11,863 bases of DNA, taken from the NCBI GenBank assembly GCA_002394305.1, contig DGTM01000042.1:1-11863 (forward strand), given 5' to 3'. The stretch comes from Prevotellaceae bacterium UBA4336. GTDB taxonomy: Bacteria > Bacteroidota > Bacteroidia > Bacteroidales > Bacteroidaceae. Under the pieces are notes generated by a model that saw only the letters and a list, made by a program, of their open reading frames with translations, searched no databases and had not been told where the DNA came from. Positions 6,011-11,863 of the stretch are shown piece by piece. Numbering within the stretch: position 1 is the stretch's first letter; every line of letters begins with the position of its first letter. The position numbers and the translations under genes are program-made.

Positions 6011-6061
6011 CGATTCACTAACATAACGCATCAGGAAGGCAAAAGGTGACGTTGCAGGCTG

Positions 6062-6069
6062 CAAAAGTA
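6062..6069 (-). promoter_or_regulatory. -7 box for the sigma-factor unit
   Basis: TACTTTTG on the minus strand fits TAnnTTTG and is followed by GCAGCC, as at the dsbD promoter. No clear TTTG lies at the expected -33 distance. Confidence 0.45.
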
Positions 6070-6112
6070 TCACTTTTTCTTCGTTTGTACTTCTTTCTTG
6101 CCGGAAAAGTTG

Positions 6113-6120
6113 TATCTTTG
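6113..6120 (+). promoter_or_regulatory. -7 box for the GDSL hydrolase gene
   Basis: TATCTTTG matches the consensus exactly. The nearest TTTG (6084-6087) is 25 bases away, longer than the usual 19-21. Transcription from about 6126 would give a leader of about 112 bases. Confidence 0.5.
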
Positions 6121-6137
6121 CAGCTGTTCCGCATAAT

Positions 6138-6173
6138 GCGTTGCCGGCGCTACATCCTCTTGGCAGGCAACGC
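6138..6173 (+). promoter_or_regulatory. 5'-leader hairpin ahead of the GDSL hydrolase gene
   Basis: A perfect 8-bp stem (GCGTTGCC at 6138-6145, GGCAACGC at 6166-6173) with a 20-base loop in the predicted leader. TGCC (6142-6145) can alternatively pair with GGCA (6162-6165). No T-run follows, so it does not look like a simple terminator. Its function is unknown. Confidence 0.4.
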
Positions 6174-6237
6174 CACACAAGACATCGGACCTCTGAACAC
6201 ACAGCACAAACTGCAATAATTAACCAACATAAACGAC

Positions 6238-7626
6238 ATGAAAAAGCTCATCTCCTCCCTTTTGCTATTGGCTCTTTTGCCTTTTCGCCCTTTAATGGCT
6301 CAGCACATCGCACCCTTCCGCGAGGGCGACCGCGTGGCGTTCGTGGGCAACAGCATCACCGATGGCGGGCATTACCACTCCTACATTTGGCTCTACTACA
6401 TGACGCATTTCCCAAAGATGCGTCTGTGGATGGCAAACTGTGGCGTAGGCGGCGACACAGCAAAAGAGATACTGGCTCGCTTCGACGATGATGTCCTCTC
6501 GAAGCAACCGACTGTTCTGACCTTTACCTTCGGCATGAACGACACAGGCTACTACGAGTATAATGGTGCCGACTCTGCCGATTTCGCTCGACGGAAACTG
6601 CAGGAAGCCAAAAATCAGTTCGCTCTTTGCGAGGAAAAACTGAAGAGTCTCAAAGGTGTTCGAACGATAATGATTGGCACATCGCCTTACGACCAGACCT
6701 CGACATTCAATGATGACATCTTTGCTCACAAGAATGACAACATGCAGCGAGTCATCACCCTGCAGGAAGAAGCTGCCAAAAGGAACGGATGGGAGTTTCT
6801 GGATTTCAACAAGCCAATGGTGGCGATGAACATGAAGCAGCAAAAGACCGAGCCTGCCTTCACGCTCATCGGCTCCGATCGCGTCCATCCAGACAACGAC
6901 GGACACATGGCAATGGCTTATCTTTTCCTGCAAGCCCAAGACATGAAGGGAAAGAAAGTGGCCGACATGCAGTTAGACGCGACGAACGGAAAAGTAGCGA
7001 AAGCTGAGAACTGCCGTATCTCGAAGGTTAAGAAGACAGCCGAAGGTTTGCAGTTCGACTGCCTTGCTGCTTCCCTACCCTTCCCCCTCGACACCATTCC
7101 GCACGGCTGGGGCTTCAACAACGGAGCATCGAAGGTTACAAAAGTCATCCCTTCGTTCATCGACGACTTGAGCGACGAGCACTTGACAGTTACTGGTCTT
7201 CAAGGAAATCAATACGAGTTATCTATCGACAACATCATTATTGACACGCTCTCAAGCGCAGTCCTTTCCGATGGCATCAACCTCTCTTACTACCGTCACA
7301 CCCCACAATATCAGCAAGCATTAGCAATAATGGCACTCAACGAGACGCGTTGGGATGTGGAACGCAGGTTCCGTGAATGGGCTTGGGTCAACTACGACTT
7401 CATGATGCCAGCAGGTTATCTTAATGACAACAGCGAACAAGCTGCACAGAAGTTTCGTGAACTCTGCAAGGGTAACGACTGGCTGGCAAGCAAGCGTGGC
7501 ACTTACGATCAGATGGTTCGGCCCGAAGTGCGGGAAGCCTACCGGCAGGAGATGGAATTGCTCGTGGACCTTATCTACAAGCTGAACCAACCGAGGAAGC
7601 ACCACTTCCTGCTGAGGAGAATATAG
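6238..7626 (+). CDS. exported SGNH/GDSL-family hydrolase
   Basis: A 462-residue serine esterase-type protein. A signal peptide at about 1-21 ends PLMAQ. The SGNH blocks are all present: block I GNSITDGG with nucleophile Ser39, block II CGVGGDT with Gly71, block III FGMND with Asn101, and block V GSDRVHPDNDGH with Asp214 and His217. The catalytic domain ends near residue 235. A further 225 residues follow, including GINLSYYRHTPQYQQA, also seen at the end of related Bacteroidetes hydrolases as I recall, and a Lys/Arg-rich tail (KHHFLLRRI). Relatives deacetylate plant-wall glycans such as rhamnogalacturonan or xylan. With a GH78 gene nearby an acetyl-esterase role on pectic glycans is plausible, but the substrate is not shown by sequence. 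It is a single-gene unit, divergent from the sigma unit and convergent with the next esterase. Confidence 0.85.
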   Translation: MKKLISSLLLLALLPFRPLMAQHIAPFREGDRVAFVGNSITDGGHYHSYIWLYYMTHFPKMRLWMANCGVGGDTAKEILARFDDDVLSKQPTVLTFTFGMNDTGYYEYNGADSADFARRKLQEAKNQFALCEEKLKSLKGVRTIMIGTSPYDQTSTFNDDIFAHKNDNMQRVITLQEEAAKRNGWEFLDFNKPMVAMNMKQQKTEPAFTLIGSDRVHPDNDGHMAMAYLFLQAQDMKGKKVADMQLDATNGKVAKAENCRISKVKKTAEGLQFDCLAASLPFPLDTIPHGWGFNNGASKVTKVIPSFIDDLSDEHLTVTGLQGNQYELSIDNIIIDTLSSAVLSDGINLSYYRHTPQYQQALAIMALNETRWDVERRFREWAWVNYDFMMPAGYLNDNSEQAAQKFRELCKGNDWLASKRGTYDQMVRPEVREAYRQEMELLVDLIYKLNQPRKHHFLLRRI

Positions 7627-7640
7627 GCACTCCCCCTCCG

Positions 7641-7725
7641 TTTCTCCCGTACATGAGAAGAGGAGAAAACACTGCCCACTGGGGTCTGAAAAATGCCCTG
7701 CAGGTCTTCGGCCGGACATCTGCAG
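7641..7725. terminator. weak terminator candidates between convergent esterase genes
   Basis: The 135-bp gap has two modest hairpins. TTTCTCC (7641-7647) pairs with GGAGAAA (7662-7668), leading into AAAAC. CTGCAGGTC (7698-7706) pairs with GAC-AT-CTGCAG (7715-7725) with a 2-base bulge, followed by ATTGTTT. Neither has a strong T-run. Confidence 0.3.
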
Positions 7726-7761
7726 ATTGTTTCGGCACACCTACGGGGAGGAAGGCTTCTG

Positions 7762-8619
7762 CTACTTTCCGAAGTTACGGGAAGCAAATGGCAGAGCCAT
7801 GCGAAGAGCCTGGTGCCAGTACTCCCAGTTGTGCACGCCGTTGCGGATGCGCAGTTCGTCGTGGATGCGGGCCGAGCGCATCAGCTGGTGCATGCGTACG
7901 CTCTGGTCGAAGAGGAAGTCGTCGTCGCCGCAGTCGAAGAACCACCGGACGGTGCGGAGCTTCTCCTTCGTGGCGTCGTCGGCCTGCTCCACGAAGCGCA
8001 GGGCGCTGTGCTCGCGGACGGCTTCGCAGACGTAGTAGCGTTTGTCCTTCTCGGCACCGGCCTTCACGTCGCTTGTGCCGTGGTCGAGCCAGGGACTCAT
8101 GGCGTAGCACGACGAGAACATGTCGGGATGGCGCTGACAATAGACGGTGCTGCCGCCGCCGCCCATCGAGAGTCCCATCACGGCGCGGTGCTCCTTGTCG
8201 CCCACGGCGTGGTACTTCTGCTCGACGGCAGGCAGGAACTCCTGGAAGAAGAAGTCCTCGTACGACCAGCCCGGCATGTTGAAGTAGCCGTTCCAGGTGT
8301 TGTGTGTGTCGGGGCCGCCTGCATTGGGCATGACGATGACGACGGGCACGCACTCGCCCGTGCCGATGAGTTCGTCCACTACGGTCTGCATCTGTCCCTT
8401 GTCGCGCCAGGCACGATAGTCGTCGCTCAGGCCGTGCAGCAGGTAGATGACCGGGTAGCGGCGGGAGGACAGGTCGAAGCCGTCGGGCAGGTAGACGTTG
8501 TAGGCCACATCGGCAGAGAGGATTCGGCTCTTCAGCGTGTCCGTCACGATACGTCCTGCCAGGGATGGCAGGCAGAGCAGCATGGTGCTCAGCAATAAGA
8601 ATAATCGGTTAGTCTTCAT
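7762..8619 (-). CDS. exported alpha/beta-hydrolase esterase (esterase D / CE1-like)
   Basis: A 285-residue protein of the PF00756 putative esterase family, which includes feruloyl and acetyl-xylan esterases of CE1. The signal peptide is about 1-21 (LFLLLSTMLLCLPSLAG). PVIYLLHGLSDDYRAW (56-71) is the oxyanion-side strand and loop. GLSMGGGGS holds nucleophile Ser151. DCGDDDFLFDQS holds the acid Asp, most likely Asp234. HNWEYW gives His263, the family's usual catalytic histidine. Length is normal and the triad complete. I start at the ATG at 8619, directly at the signal peptide; an in-frame TTG at 8655 falls inside the -7 box and is unlikely. It probably acts in the periplasm or at the surface on ester-decorated plant glycans; the substrate is inferred only from family and from the nearby GH78. 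Confidence 0.87.
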   Translation of the reverse strand: MKTNRLFLLLSTMLLCLPSLAGRIVTDTLKSRILSADVAYNVYLPDGFDLSSRRYPVIYLLHGLSDDYRAWRDKGQMQTVVDELIGTGECVPVVIVMPNAGGPDTHNTWNGYFNMPGWSYEDFFFQEFLPAVEQKYHAVGDKEHRAVMGLSMGGGGSTVYCQRHPDMFSSCYAMSPWLDHGTSDVKAGAEKDKRYYVCEAVREHSALRFVEQADDATKEKLRTVRWFFDCGDDDFLFDQSVRMHQLMRSARIHDELRIRNGVHNWEYWHQALRMALPFASRNFGK

Positions 8620-8652
8620 ATCTCTAAGTTTAATTATTGTATGTTTCCTGTG

Positions 8653-8660
8653 CAAAGATA
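8653..8660 (-). promoter_or_regulatory. -7 box for the esterase gene
   Basis: TATCTTTG on the minus strand followed by GCA, giving a leader of about 28 bases before the ATG at 8619. No TTTG is seen at the -33 position. Confidence 0.55.
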
Positions 8661-8724
8661 CGTTTTTTTGCGGAGATGGCGTACACTCCGTGCGGGAAGT
8701 TTGGGAACACGGCGCAGAATGTCT

Positions 8725-8878
8725 GCAATAAGAGCCAGGGTCTTCTGAAATAAGAGCTAGGGTCTTCTGAAATAAGAGCCAGGGTCTTCCGAAATAAGAG
8801 CTAGGCTCTTCCGAAATAAGAGCCAGGGTCTTCCGAAATAAGCGCTAGGGTCTTCCGGGAGAAGAGCGTGACGCTTCC
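8725..8878. repeat. 22-bp tandem array, seven units
   Basis: Units start at 8725, 8747, 8769, 8791, 8813, 8835 and 8857, with no spacers. The core reads GAAATAAGAGC, then C or T, then AGGGTCTTC. Units 1-6 alternate strictly between AGCC and (A/G)GCT type, giving a 44-bp higher-order period. Unit 4 contains a perfect AAGAGC-TAG-GCTCTT palindrome; the others carry one mismatch. Unit 7 is degenerate. The array fills the gap between the rhamnosidase stop and the esterase promoter; the remaining bases of that gap (8661-8724, 8879-8909) show nothing further. Confidence 0.9.
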
Positions 8879-8909
8879 GCTACGGCTCCCTTCGTCTCTG
8901 CCCCGGGCC

Positions 8910-10679
8910 CTACTTGATTCGCCAGCTCTTGCTGCCCCGCACGTAGCCCTTCACGCGTTTGTGCGACTTCCCATCCCGCTGCGGCAGATAGACCTTGGCC
9001 TTCATGCCGGAGGGCAGGTCGACGGACATTCGGCCGTCGGCGAGGCGGACGGTGACGGGGCCCTTGGGCGACGGCACGCGGCACTCCGCTTGTCTCAGGC
9101 TGCCGGGCTGCGGACGTATCTCGACGACGTCGAAGCCCGGCGCCAACGGGCGCACTCCCATCAGGCGGAAGGGGATGACGTTGGCCGGAGCCGCACCCCA
9201 GGCGTGGTTCCAGTCCTGATTGGGCTTCCAGCGGTTGCCCCAGGCCTCCATCGTGATGGTGGAGCCCTCGCGTATCATGTTCGCCCAGCTGCGGTCGCCC
9301 TGGCTGGTCAGCAGGGCAAGGGCTGCGTCGGGCTGCTCCAGGTCGTAGAGCGCATCGAGCAGGAACTGAGCACCATAGACGCTGCAAGCCATGCCGCGCG
9401 ACACGATGTGACGGGCCACGCTCTCGCGGTACTTATCGGGCACGAGACCGAACACCGCGGCAAACACGTTGGCATGCAGCGAGGCGTGGTCTGTGCCTAC
9501 GCCGTCTGTGTAGACGCCCCTCTCGGCATCGAGAAAGGCGCGGTTGAAGGTGTCGCGGAACCGGCGGGCATACGCCGCAAGCTCCCTGGCCTCGTCCTTT
9601 CTGCCAATAGCGCCGAACATCTGCGCCAGACGGCTCACGGCGGCATAGTGGTAGGCATTGACCACGGTGTTGAAGTCGGTGTAGACGTAGCCGTCGTCCT
9701 CGCCGCCCTGCCCCTGGGCAAGGCCCAGCGTGCCGGAATGCGGCCAGTCGACAATGTCGCGGAGCGGCTCGCTGCGGCGGATGGAGCGCAAGAGGTCGGC
9801 GGTCTGTCCGCGACACGTCGTAACGAGTCCCGTCACGCTGTCCCGTAGCGCCATCAGCGTGTGGGCACGCAGGTCGTCGGCGTAGTGCAAGATGAGCTCC
9901 GTGCTGCCCGTGTAGAGGTAGTCGTACCAGGCTATCAGCACCATCTGCAGGCTCCACTCGGTGGGCCATGTGGGGTGGTCGATGAGATAGGCGAACGTAC
10001 GCCGGGCCACATCGTAGCGGCAGTCGGTGGCGTAGTGGCAGAGCTGGTTGATGAGCGCGTCGGCCTCGTAGGGGATGCGCTCGCGGTCGCCGTCCACATA
10101 GTAGCCCGTGAAGGAGGTCGCCTTGATGCTGTAGCGGCAAAGCTCCCACACGGCATTGAGCACGCTGTCGCTCGAGCGGAAACAGGCCGCGTCGTCGTCG
10201 AACGGCACGTTCACGGCTATCCGGGCCACATCGTCCGTCGTCAGCCCTCCCCTGCGGCCTTCCACCTCGACGTAGCGGAAGGGCATCACCTCCCCCACGT
10301 CGACGGGCATACGTATGGCCGTCCCGCTCGTGTTGCGCCCATCCTTCGGGATGTCGGGACGGTAGGTGTGTGTACCTTCGAGCAGCGGCACGACGATGGT
10401 CCTGTAGCGTCGGGAGCCGCCCGGAGCCCTGTCCACACGGCCGTCACGAAGGCATTCGCCCAGGTGAAGCCGGAGGGTGTCGCCTGCCGAGAGCGCTCTA
10501 ACCGTTATCTCAATCTGCCCGAAGGCCGCACGCCCGAAGTCGGCCAACGCATTGCCACCGTGCAGCACAAAGAGCTCGCGGGGCGTCTGGCGCGTCTGCT
10601 CCAGCACGACGGGCTGCGTCTGAGCCCACGCCGTCCGGGGAGCCAACGCGATGAGGGGGAGCAAAATCCACTTGTTCAT
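8910..10679 (-). CDS. GH78 family alpha-L-rhamnosidase
   Basis: A 589-residue exported glycosidase expected to release terminal alpha-L-rhamnose from pectic or glycosylated plant compounds. The signal peptide is about 1-20 (ALAPRTAWAQ). A beta-sandwich-type N-terminal domain (about 45-160) includes RLHLGECLRDGRVDR and PFRYVEVEG. The (alpha/alpha)6 catalytic domain follows. VDGDRERIPYEADA (195-208) corresponds to the conserved GH78 acidic cluster holding the general acid. GSTITMEAW with Glu478 is the likely second carboxylate, and WNHAWGAAP (490-498) is the family's C-terminal signature. A C-terminal beta domain ends KSWRIK. It is compact for GH78. The real start is the ATG at 10679; the frame stays open upstream only because it overlaps the patatin gene. 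That ATG overlaps the patatin TGA by 4 bases (ATGA), so translation is probably coupled. No strong terminator is seen after it. Confidence 0.88.
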   Translation of the reverse strand: MNKWILLPLIALAPRTAWAQTQPVVLEQTRQTPRELFVLHGGNALADFGRAAFGQIEITVRALSAGDTLRLHLGECLRDGRVDRAPGGSRRYRTIVVPLLEGTHTYRPDIPKDGRNTSGTAIRMPVDVGEVMPFRYVEVEGRRGGLTTDDVARIAVNVPFDDDAACFRSSDSVLNAVWELCRYSIKATSFTGYYVDGDRERIPYEADALINQLCHYATDCRYDVARRTFAYLIDHPTWPTEWSLQMVLIAWYDYLYTGSTELILHYADDLRAHTLMALRDSVTGLVTTCRGQTADLLRSIRRSEPLRDIVDWPHSGTLGLAQGQGGEDDGYVYTDFNTVVNAYHYAAVSRLAQMFGAIGRKDEARELAAYARRFRDTFNRAFLDAERGVYTDGVGTDHASLHANVFAAVFGLVPDKYRESVARHIVSRGMACSVYGAQFLLDALYDLEQPDAALALLTSQGDRSWANMIREGSTITMEAWGNRWKPNQDWNHAWGAAPANVIPFRLMGVRPLAPGFDVVEIRPQPGSLRQAECRVPSPKGPVTVRLADGRMSVDLPSGMKAKVYLPQRDGKSHKRVKGYVRGSKSWRIK

Positions 10680-11518
10680 AGGAAGTCTTTTATTGTCTGT
10701 ATCATTTCCAGGCCCTTCTGCCGCCCCATGCCGTAGACGCGGCGCATCTTCTCCTCCTTCTGCTCGGTGCGGCCGATGGGCAGTGTCTCCTGCGGACAGA
10801 TGAGCAGGATGTTGCCCCGGCGCTCCTGCTCGGAGAGGTAGGACAGCTCGTCGTTGTACATCAGGTGGCGGCAGCCCATGGCACGGACGATGGCCGGATA
10901 GCGGCGCATGAAGAGGTAGAAGAGGGGCATCAGCTTCGTCCGCCGCTTGAAGTAGCCCTTGGGTTGCGTCAGGATGACCACGTTGCGGTCGAAGCCCAAG
11001 CCTTGGAAGTACCGCAACGGGATGGAGTCGCTGATGCCGCCGTCGAGCAGCAGACGGCCGTCCAGTGCGACGGGGCGCGACACGAGCGGCATGGAGGCCG
11101 AGGCACGGATCCAGTCGAGCCCTTCGTCCCCCATCACGTCGATGCGGTGGTAGACGGGTTCGCCTGTCTCGACATCCGTGCAGACCACATGGAACTCCGT
11201 CGGGTCGTTCCTGAAGGTCTCCCTGTCGAAGACGTCCAGCTCGTTGGGCATCGTATGGTAGCTGAACTCCGCCTCGACAAGGTCGCCCGTGCGGAGCAGC
11301 GAACGAAGCCCCATGTACCGGGGGTCGTCCTTGAAGCGGATGTTGTATCGCAGCACGCGCCCCGGCTGGTGCGACTTGTAGTTGCAGCCGAACGTAGCAC
11401 CCGCCGAAACACCCACAATACCATCGAACCGGATGCCATGCTCCATCATGACATCCATCACTCCGGCGGAAAACAAACCGCGCATCCCGCCGCCTTCTAA
11501 AACCAATCCTGTCTTCAT
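10676..11518 (-). CDS. patatin-like phospholipase
   Basis: A 280-residue cytoplasmic-type lipid acyl hydrolase with a Ser-Asp dyad. The oxyanion loop GGGMRG is at residues 9-14, the nucleophile elbow GVSAG gives Ser38, and the dyad Asp159 lies in LLLDGGISDSIPL. The protein has no signal peptide. The tail (about 190-280, with KLMPLFYLFMRRYPAIVRAM and NILLICPQETLPIGRTE) fits the bacterial YjjU-like subgroup. The substrate is presumably phospholipid or another acyl ester. It is the first gene of a two-gene unit, overlapping the GH78 gene by 4 bases. A phospholipase heading a rhamnosidase transcript has no obvious metabolic logic. Its -7 box ends only 7 bases before the ATG, so the mRNA should be nearly leaderless. 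Confidence 0.9.
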   Translation of the reverse strand: MKTGLVLEGGGMRGLFSAGVMDVMMEHGIRFDGIVGVSAGATFGCNYKSHQPGRVLRYNIRFKDDPRYMGLRSLLRTGDLVEAEFSYHTMPNELDVFDRETFRNDPTEFHVVCTDVETGEPVYHRIDVMGDEGLDWIRASASMPLVSRPVALDGRLLLDGGISDSIPLRYFQGLGFDRNVVILTQPKGYFKRRTKLMPLFYLFMRRYPAIVRAMGCRHLMYNDELSYLSEQERRGNILLICPQETLPIGRTEQKEEKMRRVYGMGRQKGLEMIQTIKDFL

Positions 11519-11525
11519 CGCAGTG

Positions 11526-11533
11526 CAAAGTTA
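11526..11533 (-). promoter_or_regulatory. -7 box for the patatin/GH78 unit
   Basis: TAACTTTG on the minus strand fits TAnnTTTG. It lies 7 bases from the ATG at 11518, so the expected leader is about 0-3 bases. The -33 position falls in the 7-bp repeat array, with no TTTG. Confidence 0.5.
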
Positions 11534-11544
11534 CGAAAAAACTT

Positions 11545-11572
11545 TAATCTCTAATCTCTAATCTCTAATCTT
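11545..11572. repeat. 7-bp tandem array in a divergent promoter
   Basis: Nearly four copies of TAATCTC (11545, 11552, 11559, 11566; the last ends in T). The array lies between the two divergent -7 boxes and covers the -33 position of both. Confidence 0.85.
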
Positions 11573-11577
11573 TTTCG

Positions 11578-11585
11578 TACCTTTG
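11578..11585 (+). promoter_or_regulatory. -7 box for the DEAD-box helicase gene
   Basis: TACCTTTG fits TAnnTTTG and is followed by GCG. The ATG at 11594 is only 8 bases downstream, so the leader is very short. No TTTG lies at the -33 distance. Confidence 0.5.
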
Positions 11586-11593
11586 CGCCCGAA

Positions 11594-11863
11594 ATGAAGA
11601 ACTTTAACGAACTTGGGCTTGCTCAGCCACTGCTGCAAGCCATCGAAGAACTGGGTTACGAGCACCCGATGCCCGTGCAGGAGGAAGTGATTCCCTACCT
11701 GCTCAGTCAAGAAACAGATCTTGTAGCGCTGGCACAGACAGGCACCGGCAAGACCGCTGCCTACGGCCTGCCGCTGCTGCAGAAGACCATCCAGAACCAG
11801 AACCAGACCCTCTCCCTACCTCTCCAGACCCTCTCCCAACCTCTCCCTTGCAGGGAGAGGAGT
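11594..11863 (+). CDS. DEAD-box RNA helicase, N-terminal part (runs off window)
   Basis: The first 90 codons of an ATP-dependent RNA helicase, open to the window end. The Q motif region is clear: Phe4, ELGLAQPLLQAIEELGY and PMPVQEEVIPYLL with the conserved Gln. The Walker A motif AQTGTGKT follows, then AAYGLPLLQK. In the family, motif Ia (PTREL) normally comes soon after this point. Here instead lies IQNQNQTLSLPLQTLSQPL and PCRERS, which is translated palindromic repeat, still in frame. DeaD/RhlE-type relatives act in ribosome assembly and RNA turnover at low temperature; the subtype cannot be decided from this fragment. Confidence 0.88.
   Translation, partial: MKNFNELGLAQPLLQAIEELGYEHPMPVQEEVIPYLLSQETDLVALAQTGTGKTAAYGLPLLQKTIQNQNQTLSLPLQTLSQPLPCRERS
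11804..11863 (+). repeat. palindromic element, copy D, with 21-bp in-frame duplication (inside helicase)
   Basis: Arms CCTCTCCCT (11840-11848) and AGGGAGAGG (11852-11860) with a 3-base loop. The 36 bases at 11827-11862 match copy A in dsbD at 33 positions. The first 21 bases are duplicated just upstream (11804-11824 versus 11825-11845, one mismatch), adding exactly seven codons (QTLSLPL then QTLSQPL). It may extend past the window. Confidence 0.85.

Noticed and set aside
7629..7668. another copy of the palindromic element between the two esterase genes
   Set aside because: It is CT-rich then AG-rich like the family, but the arms are short and it lacks the GACCCTCTCCC start and CCCTT core.
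7693..8598. 301-codon open frame on the plus strand
   Set aside because: Antisense to the esterase, which has a signal peptide and complete catalytic triad.
8620..8655. 12-residue upstream extension of the esterase from a TTG
   Set aside because: The TTG overlaps the -7 box, and the ATG at 8619 starts directly at the signal peptide.
8725..8878. CRISPR array
   Set aside because: Units abut directly with no spacers, are only 22 bp long, and no cas gene is nearby.
9861..10736. 291-codon open frame on the plus strand
   Set aside because: Antisense to the GH78 and patatin genes; the translation shows no recognisable domain.
6238..11518. classical polysaccharide utilisation locus
   Set aside because: There is no SusC/SusD pair or hybrid two-component regulator, and the carbohydrate-active genes are in separate, differently oriented units.
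10680..11528. N-terminal extension of the GH78 frame to 872 residues
   Set aside because: The extension is the patatin gene read in another frame. The ATG at 10679 begins a proper signal peptide.

Overview
This window looks like a chromosomal segment of a GC-rich Bacteroidales bacterium, most likely a Prevotella-type organism. The evidence is three-fold. Most transcription units start at a TAnnTTTG -7 box, the signature of the Bacteroidetes primary sigma factor; I find eight. The gene content fits: a Bacteroidales Rpn-type PD-(D/E)XK protein, an Ig-like plus Fibrobacter-type surface protein, a full-length DsbD, an ECF sigma module, GH78 and two esterases. Short repeats are abundant in and between genes. 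Genus and species are inference.

Layout. 1-228: weak terminator and tandem promoter boxes for an Rpn-family nuclease/transposase gene (229-1083, +). 1084-1250: a convergent-gene gap holding a nested 12-bp stem terminator. 1251-4468 (-): dsbD and a secreted Big_2/Fib_succ-type protein 59 bp downstream of it. 4531-5966 (-): a three-gene unit of a DUF6249-like membrane protein, an ECF sigma factor and a small two-helix membrane protein that may be its anti-sigma partner. 5967-6237: a divergent promoter region. 6238-7626 (+): exported SGNH/GDSL hydrolase. 7762-8619 (-): exported alpha/beta-hydrolase esterase of the PF00756 (esterase D / CE1) type. 8725-8878: a seven-unit 22-bp tandem array. 8910-11518 (-): a patatin-like phospholipase and a GH78 alpha-L-rhamnosidase, start-stop coupled. 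11519-11593: divergent promoters sharing a 7-bp repeat array. 11594 to the window end (+): a partial DEAD-box RNA helicase.

How the genes may work together. The two secreted esterases and the rhamnosidase fit deacylation and de-rhamnosylation of plant cell-wall glycans such as rhamnogalacturonan. They sit in separate transcription units with no SusC/SusD pair, so this is not a classical polysaccharide utilisation locus. DsbD would supply reducing power to the envelope. The sigma unit is a self-contained regulatory module with no visible target here.

The most striking feature is not a gene. One family of GC-rich palindromic elements occurs inside three unrelated coding sequences (dsbD, the ECF sigma factor, the DEAD-box helicase). 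Each insertion is in frame, falls at an inter-domain linker or surface-loop position, and the family appears in both orientations. Two copies, 8 kb apart, match at 33 of 36 bases. Other short tandem repeats fall at functionally sensitive places: stop codons of the sigma operon, the -33 region of a divergent promoter pair, and the signal-peptide codons of dsbD.
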